From the NCBI GenBank assembly GCA_040384325.1, contig JAZKJL010000004.1, positions 124,001 through 188,000 of the forward strand: a stretch of 64,000 nucleotides of DNA, read 5' to 3'. This DNA comes from JACMLX01 sp040384325 (GTDB taxonomy: Bacteria > Gemmatimonadota > Gemmatimonadetes > Gemmatimonadales > Gemmatimonadaceae). Shown here piece by piece: positions 16,732 through 25,755 of this stretch. Numbering within the stretch: the first letter of the stretch is position 1; every line of letters starts with the position of its first letter. The translations under genes were made by a program, and so were the position numbers. The notes beneath the pieces were generated by a model, which saw nothing but the letters and a program-made list of their open reading frames with translations, was not told the DNA's origin and did not search any database.

Positions 16732-16812
16732 GTCTGCAGGTTGCGGCATGTCAGCGCGTCTCGGTCGCCTCTGCGTGCGACCGACGCGCACCTTCCGATC
16801 TCGGAGATCCCG

Positions 16813-17304
16813 GTGAAGACACGACGGTGGTGCGGTGCAGTGGCAGCGGGAGTGATGCTCGGTGTGTTCGCGACAGCGGCACCGGCGCGCGCGCAGGCCC
16901 CTGAGTCGGAGACGGTCGCACAACGCGCGGTGGTGCAGGAGCTCTTCGACGCGATGCGCGCGGGCGACAGCGTGCGGATACGCGCCGTGTTCCATCCGGA
17001 GATGCGCTACCTGATGACATCCGACGTGGGCCCGGATGGCGTGGCGCGGCTGCGGGCGACGCCGCTGGACGGGTTCGTGACGTCGGTCGGCACCAAGCGC
17101 GCGGAAGCGGTCGACGAGCGGATCTTCAATCCGAAGGTGCTGGTCGATGGCACGCTGGCGTCGGTCTGGGTCGACTACTCGCTCTATGTCGGGACGCGGT
17201 TCATCCACTGCGGGGTGGACGTGTTCCACGTGGCCAAGGTGGGCGAGACCTGGAAGATCGCGGCCCTGACCGATACGCGTCGGACGACGGGGTGCACCCC
17301 GTAG
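16813..17304 (+). CDS. Secreted NTF2/SnoaL-like protein
   Basis: A 163-residue protein starting at GTG 16813, with a signal peptide (ending ARAQA) and a cone-shaped NTF2-like fold: ETVAQRAVVQELFDAMRAGDSVRIRAVFHPEMRYL split over residues about 36-70, then VWVDYSLYVG and GVDVFHVAKVGETWKIAAL. Relatives of the DUF4440/SnoaL type often bind small hydrophobic ligands. No catalytic assignment is possible. Downstream lies the TetR control region. Confidence 0.8.
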   Translation: MKTRRWCGAVAAGVMLGVFATAAPARAQAPESETVAQRAVVQELFDAMRAGDSVRIRAVFHPEMRYLMTSDVGPDGVARLRATPLDGFVTSVGTKRAEAVDERIFNPKVLVDGTLASVWVDYSLYVGTRFIHCGVDVFHVAKVGETWKIAALTDTRRTTGCTP

Positions 17305-17395
17305 GCTCGCCCTCACCGGACTCGGCTGGAGCCTCCGTCCGGCGCCAGCGGAGGTTGCGGGACCGGGTCGGCCCCATGACAGTCGTTCCGAGTTG

Positions 17396-17416
17396 TAAAA
17401 TGACTGACTGGTCAGT
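17396..17416 (+). promoter_or_regulatory. TetR operator and promoter -10 region of the efflux operon
   Basis: ACTGAC-TG-GTCAGT (17403-17416) is a perfect 6+6 palindrome with a 2-bp centre, of the form bound by TetR-family repressors. It directly follows TAAAAT (17396-17401), a good -10 candidate, and lies 47 bp upstream of the tetR start. The position would let the repressor block its own promoter and the whole operon. Confidence 0.6.
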
Positions 17417-17462
17417 ATCCTGAGGAGCGCTCGCACCTGCGGGCTTTTCCTTGGAGCGTCAC

Positions 17463-18137
17463 ATGACTGACCCTTCAGTCACGCAAGACCTGCCGGTCAC
17501 GGCCCGACTCGACCCCCGCGCCCGACGCCCCGCCGAGGAACGCGAAGCGCAGATCATCGACGCCGCGTTCACCGCCTTCGCCGCCACGGGCCTCGACGAG
17601 ACCCGCCTCGAGGACATCGCTCGCCTCGCCGGCGTGGCCAAGGGCACCATCTACCTCTACTTCCCGAACAAGGAAGCGCTCTTCCGCGAGATGATCCGGC
17701 GGACGGTGGTGGTGCGACTGGATGCCCTCGAAAGTGCGCCGCACGATCCCGATCCGCTGCGCGATTTCGACCGCGTCGTCCGCACCTACTGGAGCTACGT
17801 CACCGAGCCGCAGTTCCCGGTGCTCTACCGCCTCGTCACCGGCGTGCTCCCGCGCCTGCCTGAATTGAGCCAGTTCTTCGCCGAGCGTGTGTCGCTGCGG
17901 TGGCAGAAGCTGCTGCAATCGTGCGTGGACGCCTGCGTGCGCGACGGCAGCTTCGGCCCCGAACAGGCGCCCGAGGCGGCGCGCATGCTCCACGCACTGC
18001 TGATGCAGCACGCCCTGATGCGCGCCAATCCCACGCTCTGCTCGGCGATCCATCTCGACGACGCTGACGCCGTGCTGGATCGCGTGCTCGGCTTCTTCCG
18101 CGCGGCCCTGCGGCCCGCGGCGCCCTCTCCCGCCTGA
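17463..18137 (+). CDS. TetR-family transcriptional repressor
   Basis: A 224-residue regulator. The N-terminal HTH domain spans about 25-72 with REAQIIDAAFTAFAATGLDET and IARLAGVAKGTIYLYFPNKEALFREMI, a close match to the TetR DNA-binding motif; the C-terminal helical domain is ligand-binding and uninformative. TTGGAG precedes the ATG at 17463. It heads a four-gene unit with a TolC, an EmrA-like and an EmrB-like gene, and a palindrome upstream suggests autoregulation. Inducer unknown, probably a toxic hydrophobic compound exported by the pump. Confidence 0.93.
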   Translation: MTDPSVTQDLPVTARLDPRARRPAEEREAQIIDAAFTAFAATGLDETRLEDIARLAGVAKGTIYLYFPNKEALFREMIRRTVVVRLDALESAPHDPDPLRDFDRVVRTYWSYVTEPQFPVLYRLVTGVLPRLPELSQFFAERVSLRWQKLLQSCVDACVRDGSFGPEQAPEAARMLHALLMQHALMRANPTLCSAIHLDDADAVLDRVLGFFRAALRPAAPSPA

Positions 18138-18141
18138 ACCG

Positions 18142-19500
18142 ATGTCATCGCACTTCACCGTTCGTGCACGACGCACACTGCCACTGACCTTGGTGCTCGC
18201 CGCCTCACTTGGAGCACAGGGTGCCCCGCAGCCGCTTCGGCTCACCCTCGCAGGTGCAGCGCAGCGTGCTCGCGAGCAGAGCCTGGCCGTGATCGGCAGC
18301 AACGTGCGCGCATCGCAGGTCGAGGCGCGTGTGCACCAGCGCCGTGCCGACCTGCTGCCCTCGTTGAGTGGTATCGCCGAGGCGAACAGCCGCACCTTCA
18401 ACACCGCCACGCTCGGCATCGACTTCCCGACGCCGGCCGGACAGGAACCGTTCTTCGATCCACGCGGTGAAGTGCTCGGCCCGGTGCCCACCAGCGACGT
18501 GCGGGCGCGCGTGGCCCAGAACATCTACGACGGTGCCGCCATCGCGCGCCTGCGACTGGCGCGCCAGCAGGGCAGCGCGGCTCGGAAGGAGTCCGATCAG
18601 GTGGGCGCCGCCGCTGCCACGCAGGCCGCCGTCGCCTACGTGCGCGTGCAGCGCGCCGAGGCGGTGTTCGAGGCCCGCGCCGCCGACTCGACACTCGCCG
18701 CCGACCTGCTCCGCATCGCACGCGAGACGTTGCGTGCCGGCACCGGCGTCGCGCTGGACGTCACGCGCGCCGAGTCGCAGCTGGTCGGCATCCGGTCACA
18801 GCTGATCGGGGCCCGTGTGGAGCGCGACAAGGCACGCCTCGACCTCCGTCGCGCCATCAACGTGGACCTCGACCAGCCGATCACGATCGCCGATCCGCTG
18901 GATGGCGGCGAGATCGACGTGCCGGCAGAACGCCTCGCGCTGACGACGGCCGAACGACTGCGTCCGGAACTGGTGGTGGTCAACGAGCAGTTGCAGTCGG
19001 CGACACTCGCCGCGCGCGCGATTCACGCCGAGCGACTGCCGACCGTGACCGCCGTGGCCGACAACGGCTTCATCGGCAAGAAGATCGGCAACAACATGCT
19101 CAACACCTGGACCTGGGCGCTGCGTGTGTCGGTGCCGGTGTTCGAGGGTGGTCGCCGTCAGGCGCGCGAGAACGAACAGGGCTTCGTGGCGCAGGAGTTG
19201 GCGACGCGTCGCAGCGACTTGCTGGCACAAGTGAACGTGGACGTGCGCAGTGCACTGCTGGATGCCGCCTCGGCCAGCGAAGCGGTGGCGGCAGCGCAGG
19301 AACGCGCCCGGCTCGCCGAGCAGGAAGTGGCCCAGTCGCGTGATCGCTTCACGGCCGGCGTGTCCGGCAACCTCGATGTGACCTCGGCGCTGCTCGGCCT
19401 CAGCACCGCCCGCACACAGCTCATTGACGCGCTGGCAAATCGCCAGCTGGCCCGCATCTCGATCGCCCGCTCGCAGGGCGCCATCTCGTCGCTCCGCTGA
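18142..19500 (+). CDS. TolC-family outer-membrane efflux protein
   Basis: A 452-residue protein with a signal peptide (cleavage near SLGAQG) and two outer-membrane-efflux repeats. The N-terminal repeat opens with LTLAGAAQRAREQSLAV and contains SDVRARVAQNIYDGAAIARLR; the second has WALRVSVPVFEGGRRQAR, the usual TolC sequence. It forms the trimeric outer-membrane tunnel of a tripartite pump. Its ATG lies four bases after the tetR stop; no clear ribosome site, so translation is probably coupled. Confidence 0.92.
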   Translation: MSSHFTVRARRTLPLTLVLAASLGAQGAPQPLRLTLAGAAQRAREQSLAVIGSNVRASQVEARVHQRRADLLPSLSGIAEANSRTFNTATLGIDFPTPAGQEPFFDPRGEVLGPVPTSDVRARVAQNIYDGAAIARLRLARQQGSAARKESDQVGAAAATQAAVAYVRVQRAEAVFEARAADSTLAADLLRIARETLRAGTGVALDVTRAESQLVGIRSQLIGARVERDKARLDLRRAINVDLDQPITIADPLDGGEIDVPAERLALTTAERLRPELVVVNEQLQSATLAARAIHAERLPTVTAVADNGFIGKKIGNNMLNTWTWALRVSVPVFEGGRRQARENEQGFVAQELATRRSDLLAQVNVDVRSALLDAASASEAVAAAQERARLAEQEVAQSRDRFTAGVSGNLDVTSALLGLSTARTQLIDALANRQLARISIARSQGAISSLR

Positions 19501-19517
19501 GCGGAAGGAAGACTCGC

Positions 19518-20651
19518 ATGACTGCACCACTTCATTCCGACGCCGCATCGTCACTCGACCTCGAGACGGCACCACCCGCATCGGTGGTGGGCCGAAAGGT
19601 CGCCGCGCCGACGAAGCGAAGTCCGCTGCCGTTCATCCTCGGCGCGCTGGCGCTGGTGGGTGGCTTCTGGACCTTCCGCACGCTGTCGTACGCCAGCGCG
19701 CACGAGAGCACCGACAACGCGATGATCGACGGACACGTGCTGCCGGTGCTGGCGAAGGTCGGTGGCTTCGTGACGGCGGTGAACGTGGCCGAGAACGACC
19801 GCGTGCGCGGCGACGTATCGCTGGTCACGATCGATGATCGCGAGTATGCGGTGCGCCTGGCGCAGGCCGAGGCGGACCTGGCGGCGGCGCGCGCCGCATC
19901 GGGCGGACGCGGTACCGGCACTGGTCAGGCGCAGGCGATGGTGGAGACGGCGTCGGCGCAGACGGCGGTGCAGAACGCGAACATCGATGCCGCACGGGCG
20001 CAGGTGGTGAAGGCCGAGGCGGACCTGGCGCGCTTCACCGACCTGGCAGCCAAGAACATCGTCAGCAAGCAGCAGCTCGACGCGGCGACGGCGCAGGCCG
20101 CAGCCACCCGTGCGCAATTGGTTGCGGTGCAGCGGCAGGCCTCGGCGGCGGGTGCCAACGTGCAGGGCATGCAGGCGGGCGTGCGCTTGGCGGAGGCGCG
20201 GCTGGCGGCGGCGCAGGCGGCGCGCGACAATGCAGCGCTGCAGCTCTCGTTCGCGAAGGTGACCGCGCCGGCGGCGGGCTCGATCAGCAAGAAGATGGTG
20301 GAGGTGGGACAACTGGTGCAGCCGGGGCAGATGCTGATGAGCATCACGTCGGACACCGGACTGTTCGTGGTCGCGAACTTCAAGGAAACGCAGCTGGCCA
20401 ACCTGCGCGTCGGGCAGCCGGTAGAGCTGGAGGTGGATGCGTACGACGGCGCGACGATCGAGGGTGTGGTGGAGAGCATCAGCGCTGCCACCGGCGCGCG
20501 CTTCACGCTGCTGCCGCCCGACAACGCGAGCGGCAACTTCACCAAGGTGGTGCAGCGTGTGCCGGTGCGGATCCGGATCACCAAGGCGCTCGACGCCACG
20601 CGTCCGCTGCGGATCGGGCTCAGCGTGATCGCCCACGTCGCCACCAAGTGA
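19518..20651 (+). CDS. HlyD/EmrA-type membrane-fusion protein
   Basis: A 377-residue adaptor with one N-terminal membrane helix (about 37-56), the barrel-entry sequence HESTDNAMIDGHVLPV and VGGFVTAVNVAENDRV (biotinyl-lipoyl half), a long Ala/Gln-rich coiled-coil hairpin (about 110-240), the second lipoyl half KVTAPAAGSISKKMVEVGQLV, and the beta-barrel domain. It links the inner-membrane pump to the TolC tunnel. GGAAGGAAG precedes the ATG. The HESTDNA motif is typical for EmrA-type partners of MFS pumps. Confidence 0.93.
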   Translation: MTAPLHSDAASSLDLETAPPASVVGRKVAAPTKRSPLPFILGALALVGGFWTFRTLSYASAHESTDNAMIDGHVLPVLAKVGGFVTAVNVAENDRVRGDVSLVTIDDREYAVRLAQAEADLAAARAASGGRGTGTGQAQAMVETASAQTAVQNANIDAARAQVVKAEADLARFTDLAAKNIVSKQQLDAATAQAAATRAQLVAVQRQASAAGANVQGMQAGVRLAEARLAAAQAARDNAALQLSFAKVTAPAAGSISKKMVEVGQLVQPGQMLMSITSDTGLFVVANFKETQLANLRVGQPVELEVDAYDGATIEGVVESISAATGARFTLLPPDNASGNFTKVVQRVPVRIRITKALDATRPLRIGLSVIAHVATK

Positions 20652-20673
20652 CGAGCGCGCGAGGCTGCTGAAG

Positions 20674-22263
20674 ATGGCCACCGCAGTCCTGCCCGGATCG
20701 GCCGCCGCGGCGGTCGAGGATCCGTACGCGAATCGGTACTGGATCGCCGCCGCCGTCACGCTGGCGGCGGTGCTGGAGCTGGTGGACACGTCGATCGTGA
20801 ACGTGGCCGTGCCGCACATGATGGGCAACCTCGGCGCAACGCTGGACGAGATCGCGTGGGTCAGCACCGGGTACATCATCGCCAACGTGATCGTGATCCC
20901 GATGTCGAGCTGGTTGTCGAACTGGTTCGGCCGTCGACGCTACCTCACCGGAAGCATCCTGCTGTTCGTGGCGGCGAGCTTCTTCTGCGGTGCGGCGACG
21001 GGACTGTGGTCGCTGGTGTTCTGGCGCGTGGTGCAGGGGCTGGGCGGCGGTGCGCTGCTGAGCACCGCGCAGGCGACGTTGTTCGAGGCCTTCCCACCCA
21101 AGGACGTCGGCAAGGGACAGGCGATCTTCGGCATGGGCGTGATGGTGGGGCCGACGCTCGGTCCCACACTCGGCGGCTACATCGTGGACAACTACGACTG
21201 GCCGTGGATCTTCTACATCAACGTGCCCCTCGGCCTGATGGCGGCGGCGATGGTGTGGGCGTACGTGCGCAATTCCACCTCCGGTACTCGCGCGACGAAG
21301 ATCGATGTGGCGGGCATCGTGCTGCTGGCCGTGAGCGTGGGCTCGCTGCAGTTCATGCTCGAGCGCGGTGAGCGCAACGACTGGTTCGAGAGCGGCCTGG
21401 TGACGTCGCTGGCGCTGCTCAGCGGCGTCAGCTTCGTGCTGTTCATCATTCGGGAGCTGACCTTCGAGCAGCCGATCGTGAACCTGCGCGTGCTGAAGAG
21501 CCGGCAACTGGCGGCCGGCGTCACCTTCGCCTCGGTGCTCGGCCTGGCGATGTACGGCTCGATCTTCGTGCTGCCGGTGTTCCTGCAGCAGTTGCACGGC
21601 TTCACGGCCTGGCAGACGGGCCAGGTGATCTTCCCCGGCGCAATCGCCAGCGCGGTCACGATGGCGGTGATCGGCCGCAACGCCAACCGCATCGACGCCC
21701 GCTACACCATCGTGCTCGGCGTGGCGATGTTCGGGCTCTGCATGTACTGGCTGTCGGGCATCTCGCTCGACGGTGGCGCCGACGACGTGTTCTGGCCGCT
21801 GATCCTGCGCGGCGTGGGCATGGGCCTGATCTTCGTGCCACTCACCAACGCCAGCATGGCGGAGCTGTCACCGGAGGACGTGCCGCAGGGCACAGCGTTG
21901 TTCAACCTCACTCGCCAGCTCGGCGGCTCGCTTGGCATCGCCATCATGGCGACTTTGCTGTCGCGTTTCACGTCGGGCGCACGCAGCAACCTGGCGACGC
22001 ACCTGAGCACCGGCGATCCGGACGTGCTGCAACGCCTTGGCGTGCTCACGCAGGGTTTCGTGGCCCGCGGCTCCGACGCCACCACCGCCACCGCGCAGGC
22101 CTATCGTGTGCTCGAGCGGCAGCTGCTGGCACAGGCGAGCGTGATCTCCTTCTCGAAGATCTACCTGATCAGCGCCGTGGTCATGTTCCTCGGCCTGCCG
22201 TTGCTCTTCTTCTGGAAGACCGGTCGCAATCGCAGCGCACTCTCGGCTGCGGACATGCACTGA
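20674..22263 (+). CDS. DHA2-family drug efflux MFS transporter (EmrB-like)
   Basis: A 529-residue protein with 14 predicted membrane helices. The DHA2 pattern is clear: LELVDTSIVNVAVPHM in helix 1, SWLSNWFGRRRYL in loop 2-3, VFWRVVQGLGGGALL in helix 4 and GPTLGPTLGGYIVDN in helix 5. It is the proton-driven inner-membrane component exporting hydrophobic drugs through the adaptor and TolC partner. The stop at 22263 is followed after 33 bp by the assembly gap, so any further operon gene there would be missed only if it were very short. Confidence 0.93.
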   Translation: MATAVLPGSAAAAVEDPYANRYWIAAAVTLAAVLELVDTSIVNVAVPHMMGNLGATLDEIAWVSTGYIIANVIVIPMSSWLSNWFGRRRYLTGSILLFVAASFFCGAATGLWSLVFWRVVQGLGGGALLSTAQATLFEAFPPKDVGKGQAIFGMGVMVGPTLGPTLGGYIVDNYDWPWIFYINVPLGLMAAAMVWAYVRNSTSGTRATKIDVAGIVLLAVSVGSLQFMLERGERNDWFESGLVTSLALLSGVSFVLFIIRELTFEQPIVNLRVLKSRQLAAGVTFASVLGLAMYGSIFVLPVFLQQLHGFTAWQTGQVIFPGAIASAVTMAVIGRNANRIDARYTIVLGVAMFGLCMYWLSGISLDGGADDVFWPLILRGVGMGLIFVPLTNASMAELSPEDVPQGTALFNLTRQLGGSLGIAIMATLLSRFTSGARSNLATHLSTGDPDVLQRLGVLTQGFVARGSDATTATAQAYRVLERQLLAQASVISFSKIYLISAVVMFLGLPLLFFWKTGRNRSALSAADMH

Positions 22264-22296
22264 ATCCGTGCGCATCGTCGGCATTGTTGCGCCGCG

Positions 22297-22396
22297 NNNN
22301 NNNNNNNNNNNNNNNNNNNNNNNNNNNNNNNNNNNNNNNNNNNNNNNNNNNNNNNNNNNNNNNNNNNNNNNNNNNNNNNNNNNNNNNNNNNNNNNN
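22297..22396. other. Assembly gap of 100 N
   Basis: Exactly 100 unknown bases, the conventional size for a scaffold gap of unknown length. Its right flank is one copy of the GC-rich dispersed repeat. The 22264-22581 stretch contains no gene apart from this. Confidence 1.
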
Positions 22397-22416
22397 CCGC
22401 GTGAACATTGTTAGCG
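22397..22416 (-). repeat. Dispersed GC-rich repeat, third copy, truncated by the gap
   Basis: Read on the minus strand from 22420 leftward, GCATCGCTAACAATGTTCAC followed by GCGG is almost the same as the copy at 27105-27125, which reads GCACCGCTAAAAATGTTCAC then GCGG. The copy runs straight into the N run, so its GC-rich part is probably the unassembled sequence. Confidence 0.7.
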
Positions 22417-22581
22417 ATGCCGCAGCGGTGTAGGAGCGCGGAGTCGCGCGGAGTCGCGCGGACGAAGGTCGATGCTACGGAGAACACTTCGAGCCGCGCG
22501 AAGTCAAGGCGTTGCTGCGCAGGCGAAGCAGAGACAGTTTGCGCGCTTCGCCGCTCGCCCTGATCTTTGCTCAGCAGACTG

Positions 22582-24840
22582 ATGGCTTCCGCTCTCGTCT
22601 CGACCGTCGCCCGCGAACTCGCGCTCCCAGTCTCCTCGGTCGAGCGCACGCTCGAACTGTTCGGCGAGGGGAACACGCTGCCGTTCATCGCTCGCTACCG
22701 GAAGGAAGTCACCGGCGGGCTGGACGAGGTGCAGCTGCGCGACGTGCGTGACCGGGCGCAGTATCTCACCGAGCTCGAGGAGCGTCGGGCAGCGGTGCTG
22801 AAGAGCATTGCCGAGCAGGGGAAGCTGGATGACGCACTGAAGGCGAAGATCGTCGGTGCGGGCACGAAGCAGGTGCTGGAGGACCTGTACCTGCCGTTCA
22901 AGCCCAAGCGGCGCACCCGCGCCACCATCGCGCGTGAGCGTGGACTGGGTCCGCTGGCGGAGCAACTGTGGGCCGGTGCGCTGGATGATGCCGGCGTGCG
23001 TGCCGCCGCTGCGGCGTTCGTGGACGAGGCGAAGGAAGTCGCCGACGTCGACGTGGCCGTGCAGGGTGCGAAGGACATCCTCGCCGAGCAAGTGGCGGAG
23101 GATGCCGCCGTGCGGGGCTGGATCCGCGAGGTGACGCGCACCAAGGGAGCGGTGAAGAGCGCGCGTTCCTACGGACGGACGGAGGAGCACTCCAAGTTCT
23201 CGGATTACTTCGACTTCCGTGAATCACTCGGCACCATCCCGTCTCACCGCGTGCTGGCCATCCGCCGCGGCGAGACCGAAGGTGAGCTCGTCTGGAGCGT
23301 GGATGCGCCCGTGGTGGACATCGTGCCCAAGTTGCAGCGTGACGTGACCGGCACGCGCAAGGCGGTGACACTCCTCGCGCAGGTGGCCGACGATGCCTAC
23401 GGCCGATTGCTGGCGCCCAGCATCGAGGTCGAGCTGCGCCTGGAGCTGAAGGTGAAGGCCGACGAGGAGGCGATCGCGATCTTCGGGCGCAACCTGGAGC
23501 AGTTGCTGCTGTCGGCCCCGGCGGGTGAGAAGAGTGTGCTCGGACTCGACCCCGGGTTCCGTACCGGCGTCAAGATCGCGCTCGTCAGTCGCACCGGCGC
23601 GCTTCAGCATACGGACACGCTCTACCTGCACCAGGAAGATCGCTTCGCTGCCACCATCCGCGCGATCGTGTCGCGCTTCAAGCCGGAGCTGATCGCGATC
23701 GGTAACGGCACCGCATCGCGCGAGACGGAAACGCTGGTGCGCGCCACCCTGCGCGAGCTGGAGCCGCCGGCGCCGACGGTGGTGGTCGTGAGCGAGGCAG
23801 GCGCCTCGGTGTATTCCGCCAGTGACGTCGCACGCGAGGAGTTCCCCGAGCTCGACGTCTCGATCCGCGGCGCGGTGTCGATCGCGCGGCGCTTGCAGGA
23901 TCCGCTGGCCGAACTGGTGAAGATCGATCCCAAGTCGATCGGCGTGGGGCAATACCAGCACGACGTGAACCAGCCCAAGCTGCGCCAGCGCCTCGACGAC
24001 ATCGTGGAGAGCTGCGTGAACCGCGTCGGTGTGGAAGTGAACACGGCCTCGGCACAACTGCTCGCGTACGTCTCCGGTGTCGGACCGGCGCTGGCACAGT
24101 CGATCGTCGCGACGCGCGATGCCAAGGGTGGTTTCACCACGCGCAAGGAGCTGCAGGAGGTGCCGCGCCTCGGCGCGAAGGCGTTCGAGCAGGCGGGCGG
24201 CTTCCTGCGGGTGCGCGGCGGCACACATCCGCTCGACGGCAGTGCGGTTCACCCGGAGCGTTATGCGCTGGTGGCGCGCATCGCGAAGGATCGCGGCGTG
24301 TCGGTGCAGGAACTGATCGGCAACGACGCGGTGCTGTCGTCGCTCGACCTCGCACCGTACGTCTCCGCCGACGTCGGCATGCCGACGCTGCAGGACATCG
24401 TGGCCGAGTTGCGCAAGCCGGGACGTGACCCGCGCGAGAGCTTCGTGCCGCCGGCGTTCCGCGACGACGTGACGGAACCGAAGCACCTCTCGGCCGGCAT
24501 GGTGCTGGAAGGTGTGGTGACCAACATCGTGGCGTTCGGCGCCTTCGTGGACATCGGGGTGCACCAGGACGGCCTGGTGCACGTCAGCCAGCTCAGTGAC
24601 CGCTTCGTGAAGGATCCGAACGACGTGGTGCAGGTGGGGCAGAAGGTGACCGTCACCGTGCAGGGCGTGGACTTGGCGCGCAACCGCATCGCACTGACGA
24701 TGAAGACCGGTGCCAAGCCGGCCGCAGCCGAGGCGCGAGCTGCGACGCCGCGTGCACCGAGGGCCCCGGCCCCGGCCCCCACCGCACCGGTCACGCCGGG
24801 CAAGGGTTACGTCGCACCGAACGGCATCCGCTTCCGCTGA
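22582..24840 (+). CDS. tex: RNA-binding transcription accessory protein Tex
   Basis: A 752-residue Tex protein. Tex N-terminal helical domain (1-190) with NTLPFIARYRKEVTGGLDE; YqgF-type RNase-H-like domain from about 317 (SVLGLDPGFRTGVKIALV); helix-hairpin-helix region about 480-560 (ALAQSIVATRDAKGGFTTR); S1 domain about 637-709 (VTNIVAFGAFVDIGVHQDGL). The C-terminus adds an Ala/Pro-rich tail ending NGIRFR. Tex associates with the transcription and translation machinery. The ATG at 22582 matches the family N-terminus; a TTG five codons upstream also is in frame. No operon partner. Confidence 0.95.
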   Translation: MASALVSTVARELALPVSSVERTLELFGEGNTLPFIARYRKEVTGGLDEVQLRDVRDRAQYLTELEERRAAVLKSIAEQGKLDDALKAKIVGAGTKQVLEDLYLPFKPKRRTRATIARERGLGPLAEQLWAGALDDAGVRAAAAAFVDEAKEVADVDVAVQGAKDILAEQVAEDAAVRGWIREVTRTKGAVKSARSYGRTEEHSKFSDYFDFRESLGTIPSHRVLAIRRGETEGELVWSVDAPVVDIVPKLQRDVTGTRKAVTLLAQVADDAYGRLLAPSIEVELRLELKVKADEEAIAIFGRNLEQLLLSAPAGEKSVLGLDPGFRTGVKIALVSRTGALQHTDTLYLHQEDRFAATIRAIVSRFKPELIAIGNGTASRETETLVRATLRELEPPAPTVVVVSEAGASVYSASDVAREEFPELDVSIRGAVSIARRLQDPLAELVKIDPKSIGVGQYQHDVNQPKLRQRLDDIVESCVNRVGVEVNTASAQLLAYVSGVGPALAQSIVATRDAKGGFTTRKELQEVPRLGAKAFEQAGGFLRVRGGTHPLDGSAVHPERYALVARIAKDRGVSVQELIGNDAVLSSLDLAPYVSADVGMPTLQDIVAELRKPGRDPRESFVPPAFRDDVTEPKHLSAGMVLEGVVTNIVAFGAFVDIGVHQDGLVHVSQLSDRFVKDPNDVVQVGQKVTVTVQGVDLARNRIALTMKTGAKPAAAEARAATPRAPRAPAPAPTAPVTPGKGYVAPNGIRFR

Positions 24841-24969
24841 AACGCCCGTAACGACCGCCACCCGCCGGCTGGTGACGCGGGTTATCCTCTATCGTCCCCA
24901 CCCAGAGCCGGCTCCTGCGGGAACGGCGTGGAATCGTGACATGTCGCCCTGCAGCCGGATCGCCTTCGC

Positions 24970-25755
24970 ATGCCCCACCTGAACCGCCGTGGCCTGCTGC
25001 GCCGGAGCGCGCTGGCAGCCGGCCTCCTTGCGCTGCTGCCGCTGACCGTCAGCGCCCAGGTCCGACGTCCCGACCCGGTACCGTCAGGTCGACGCGCGCC
25101 CGCCGGTGTGCCAGCTCGGCGCACCGAGATCGTGATCGGTGCCGGCACGGTGGCGCTCGATCCGGCCAACGCCACCAAGTCGTCGATGTTGATCGGCTCC
25201 ATCGCCCTGCGGCGGCAGCACACGCCGGCGTGGCTGATGCTCGGCGGGGCGATCGACATCGGGCGCACCACCATCGATGGTGAGTACTTCCCGTACGAAC
25301 GGCGGCTGGTGGGCGACACGACGCAGTTCGTGTCGGTCGACGGCAATGCGACGATGTTCGCGGCTCGCCTCACTGCCGACGCGCTGACGAACGTCGGTGA
25401 CTCGAAGAAGTACCGCGCCGGCGGCGGGATCAGCGCCGGCGTCTACGCCATGATGCCATCACCCGCGGGCGGTGCCGGTGCCGGCACGTTCGTGGCGCCG
25501 ACGTTCGGCGTGTCGGGCACCGCCGCCGCCGACCTGACGCGTCGCTTCGGTGCCTCGGCGACGCTCGGGTTCACGCAGTTCGTCGGCTTCGACCGCGACA
25601 AGCTGCGTCCCAGCGATCCGGCGAAGGAAGATCCCGTCTTCACCACGCCGTTCACGCCGCCGCCTGAGGCGGTGAAGAGTTTCGGTGGTCTGCGCCTGGT
25701 GGTCGGTGTGACCTACCGGCTCGGTGTGAAGCCTGTCTCCGGAGGGACGAAGTGA
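24970..25755 (+). CDS. Secreted beta-barrel-like protein, hypothetical
   Basis: A 261-residue protein with a signal peptide (NRRGLLRRSALAAGLLALLPL, cleavage near VSAQ; the RRGLLRR stretch is only loosely Tat-like). The mature sequence alternates short strands with Gly-rich turns and ends with LRLVVGVTYRLGVKP, suggestive of a small outer-membrane barrel. No family is identified. Its TGA overlaps the ATG of the next lipoprotein gene (TGATG). Confidence 0.65.
   Translation: MPHLNRRGLLRRSALAAGLLALLPLTVSAQVRRPDPVPSGRRAPAGVPARRTEIVIGAGTVALDPANATKSSMLIGSIALRRQHTPAWLMLGGAIDIGRTTIDGEYFPYERRLVGDTTQFVSVDGNATMFAARLTADALTNVGDSKKYRAGGGISAGVYAMMPSPAGGAGAGTFVAPTFGVSGTAAADLTRRFGASATLGFTQFVGFDRDKLRPSDPAKEDPVFTTPFTPPPEAVKSFGGLRLVVGVTYRLGVKPVSGGTK

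Noticed and set aside
19551..20885. Long minus-strand open frame antisense to the HlyD-type gene
   Set aside because: It overlaps a clear coding sequence in another frame, has biased His/Arg/Gln composition typical of antisense frames in GC-rich DNA, and no recognisable domain.
23224..24861. 545-codon open frame antisense to tex
   Set aside because: Shadow of tex; composition dominated by His, Arg and Leu, no motif, and tex is certain.
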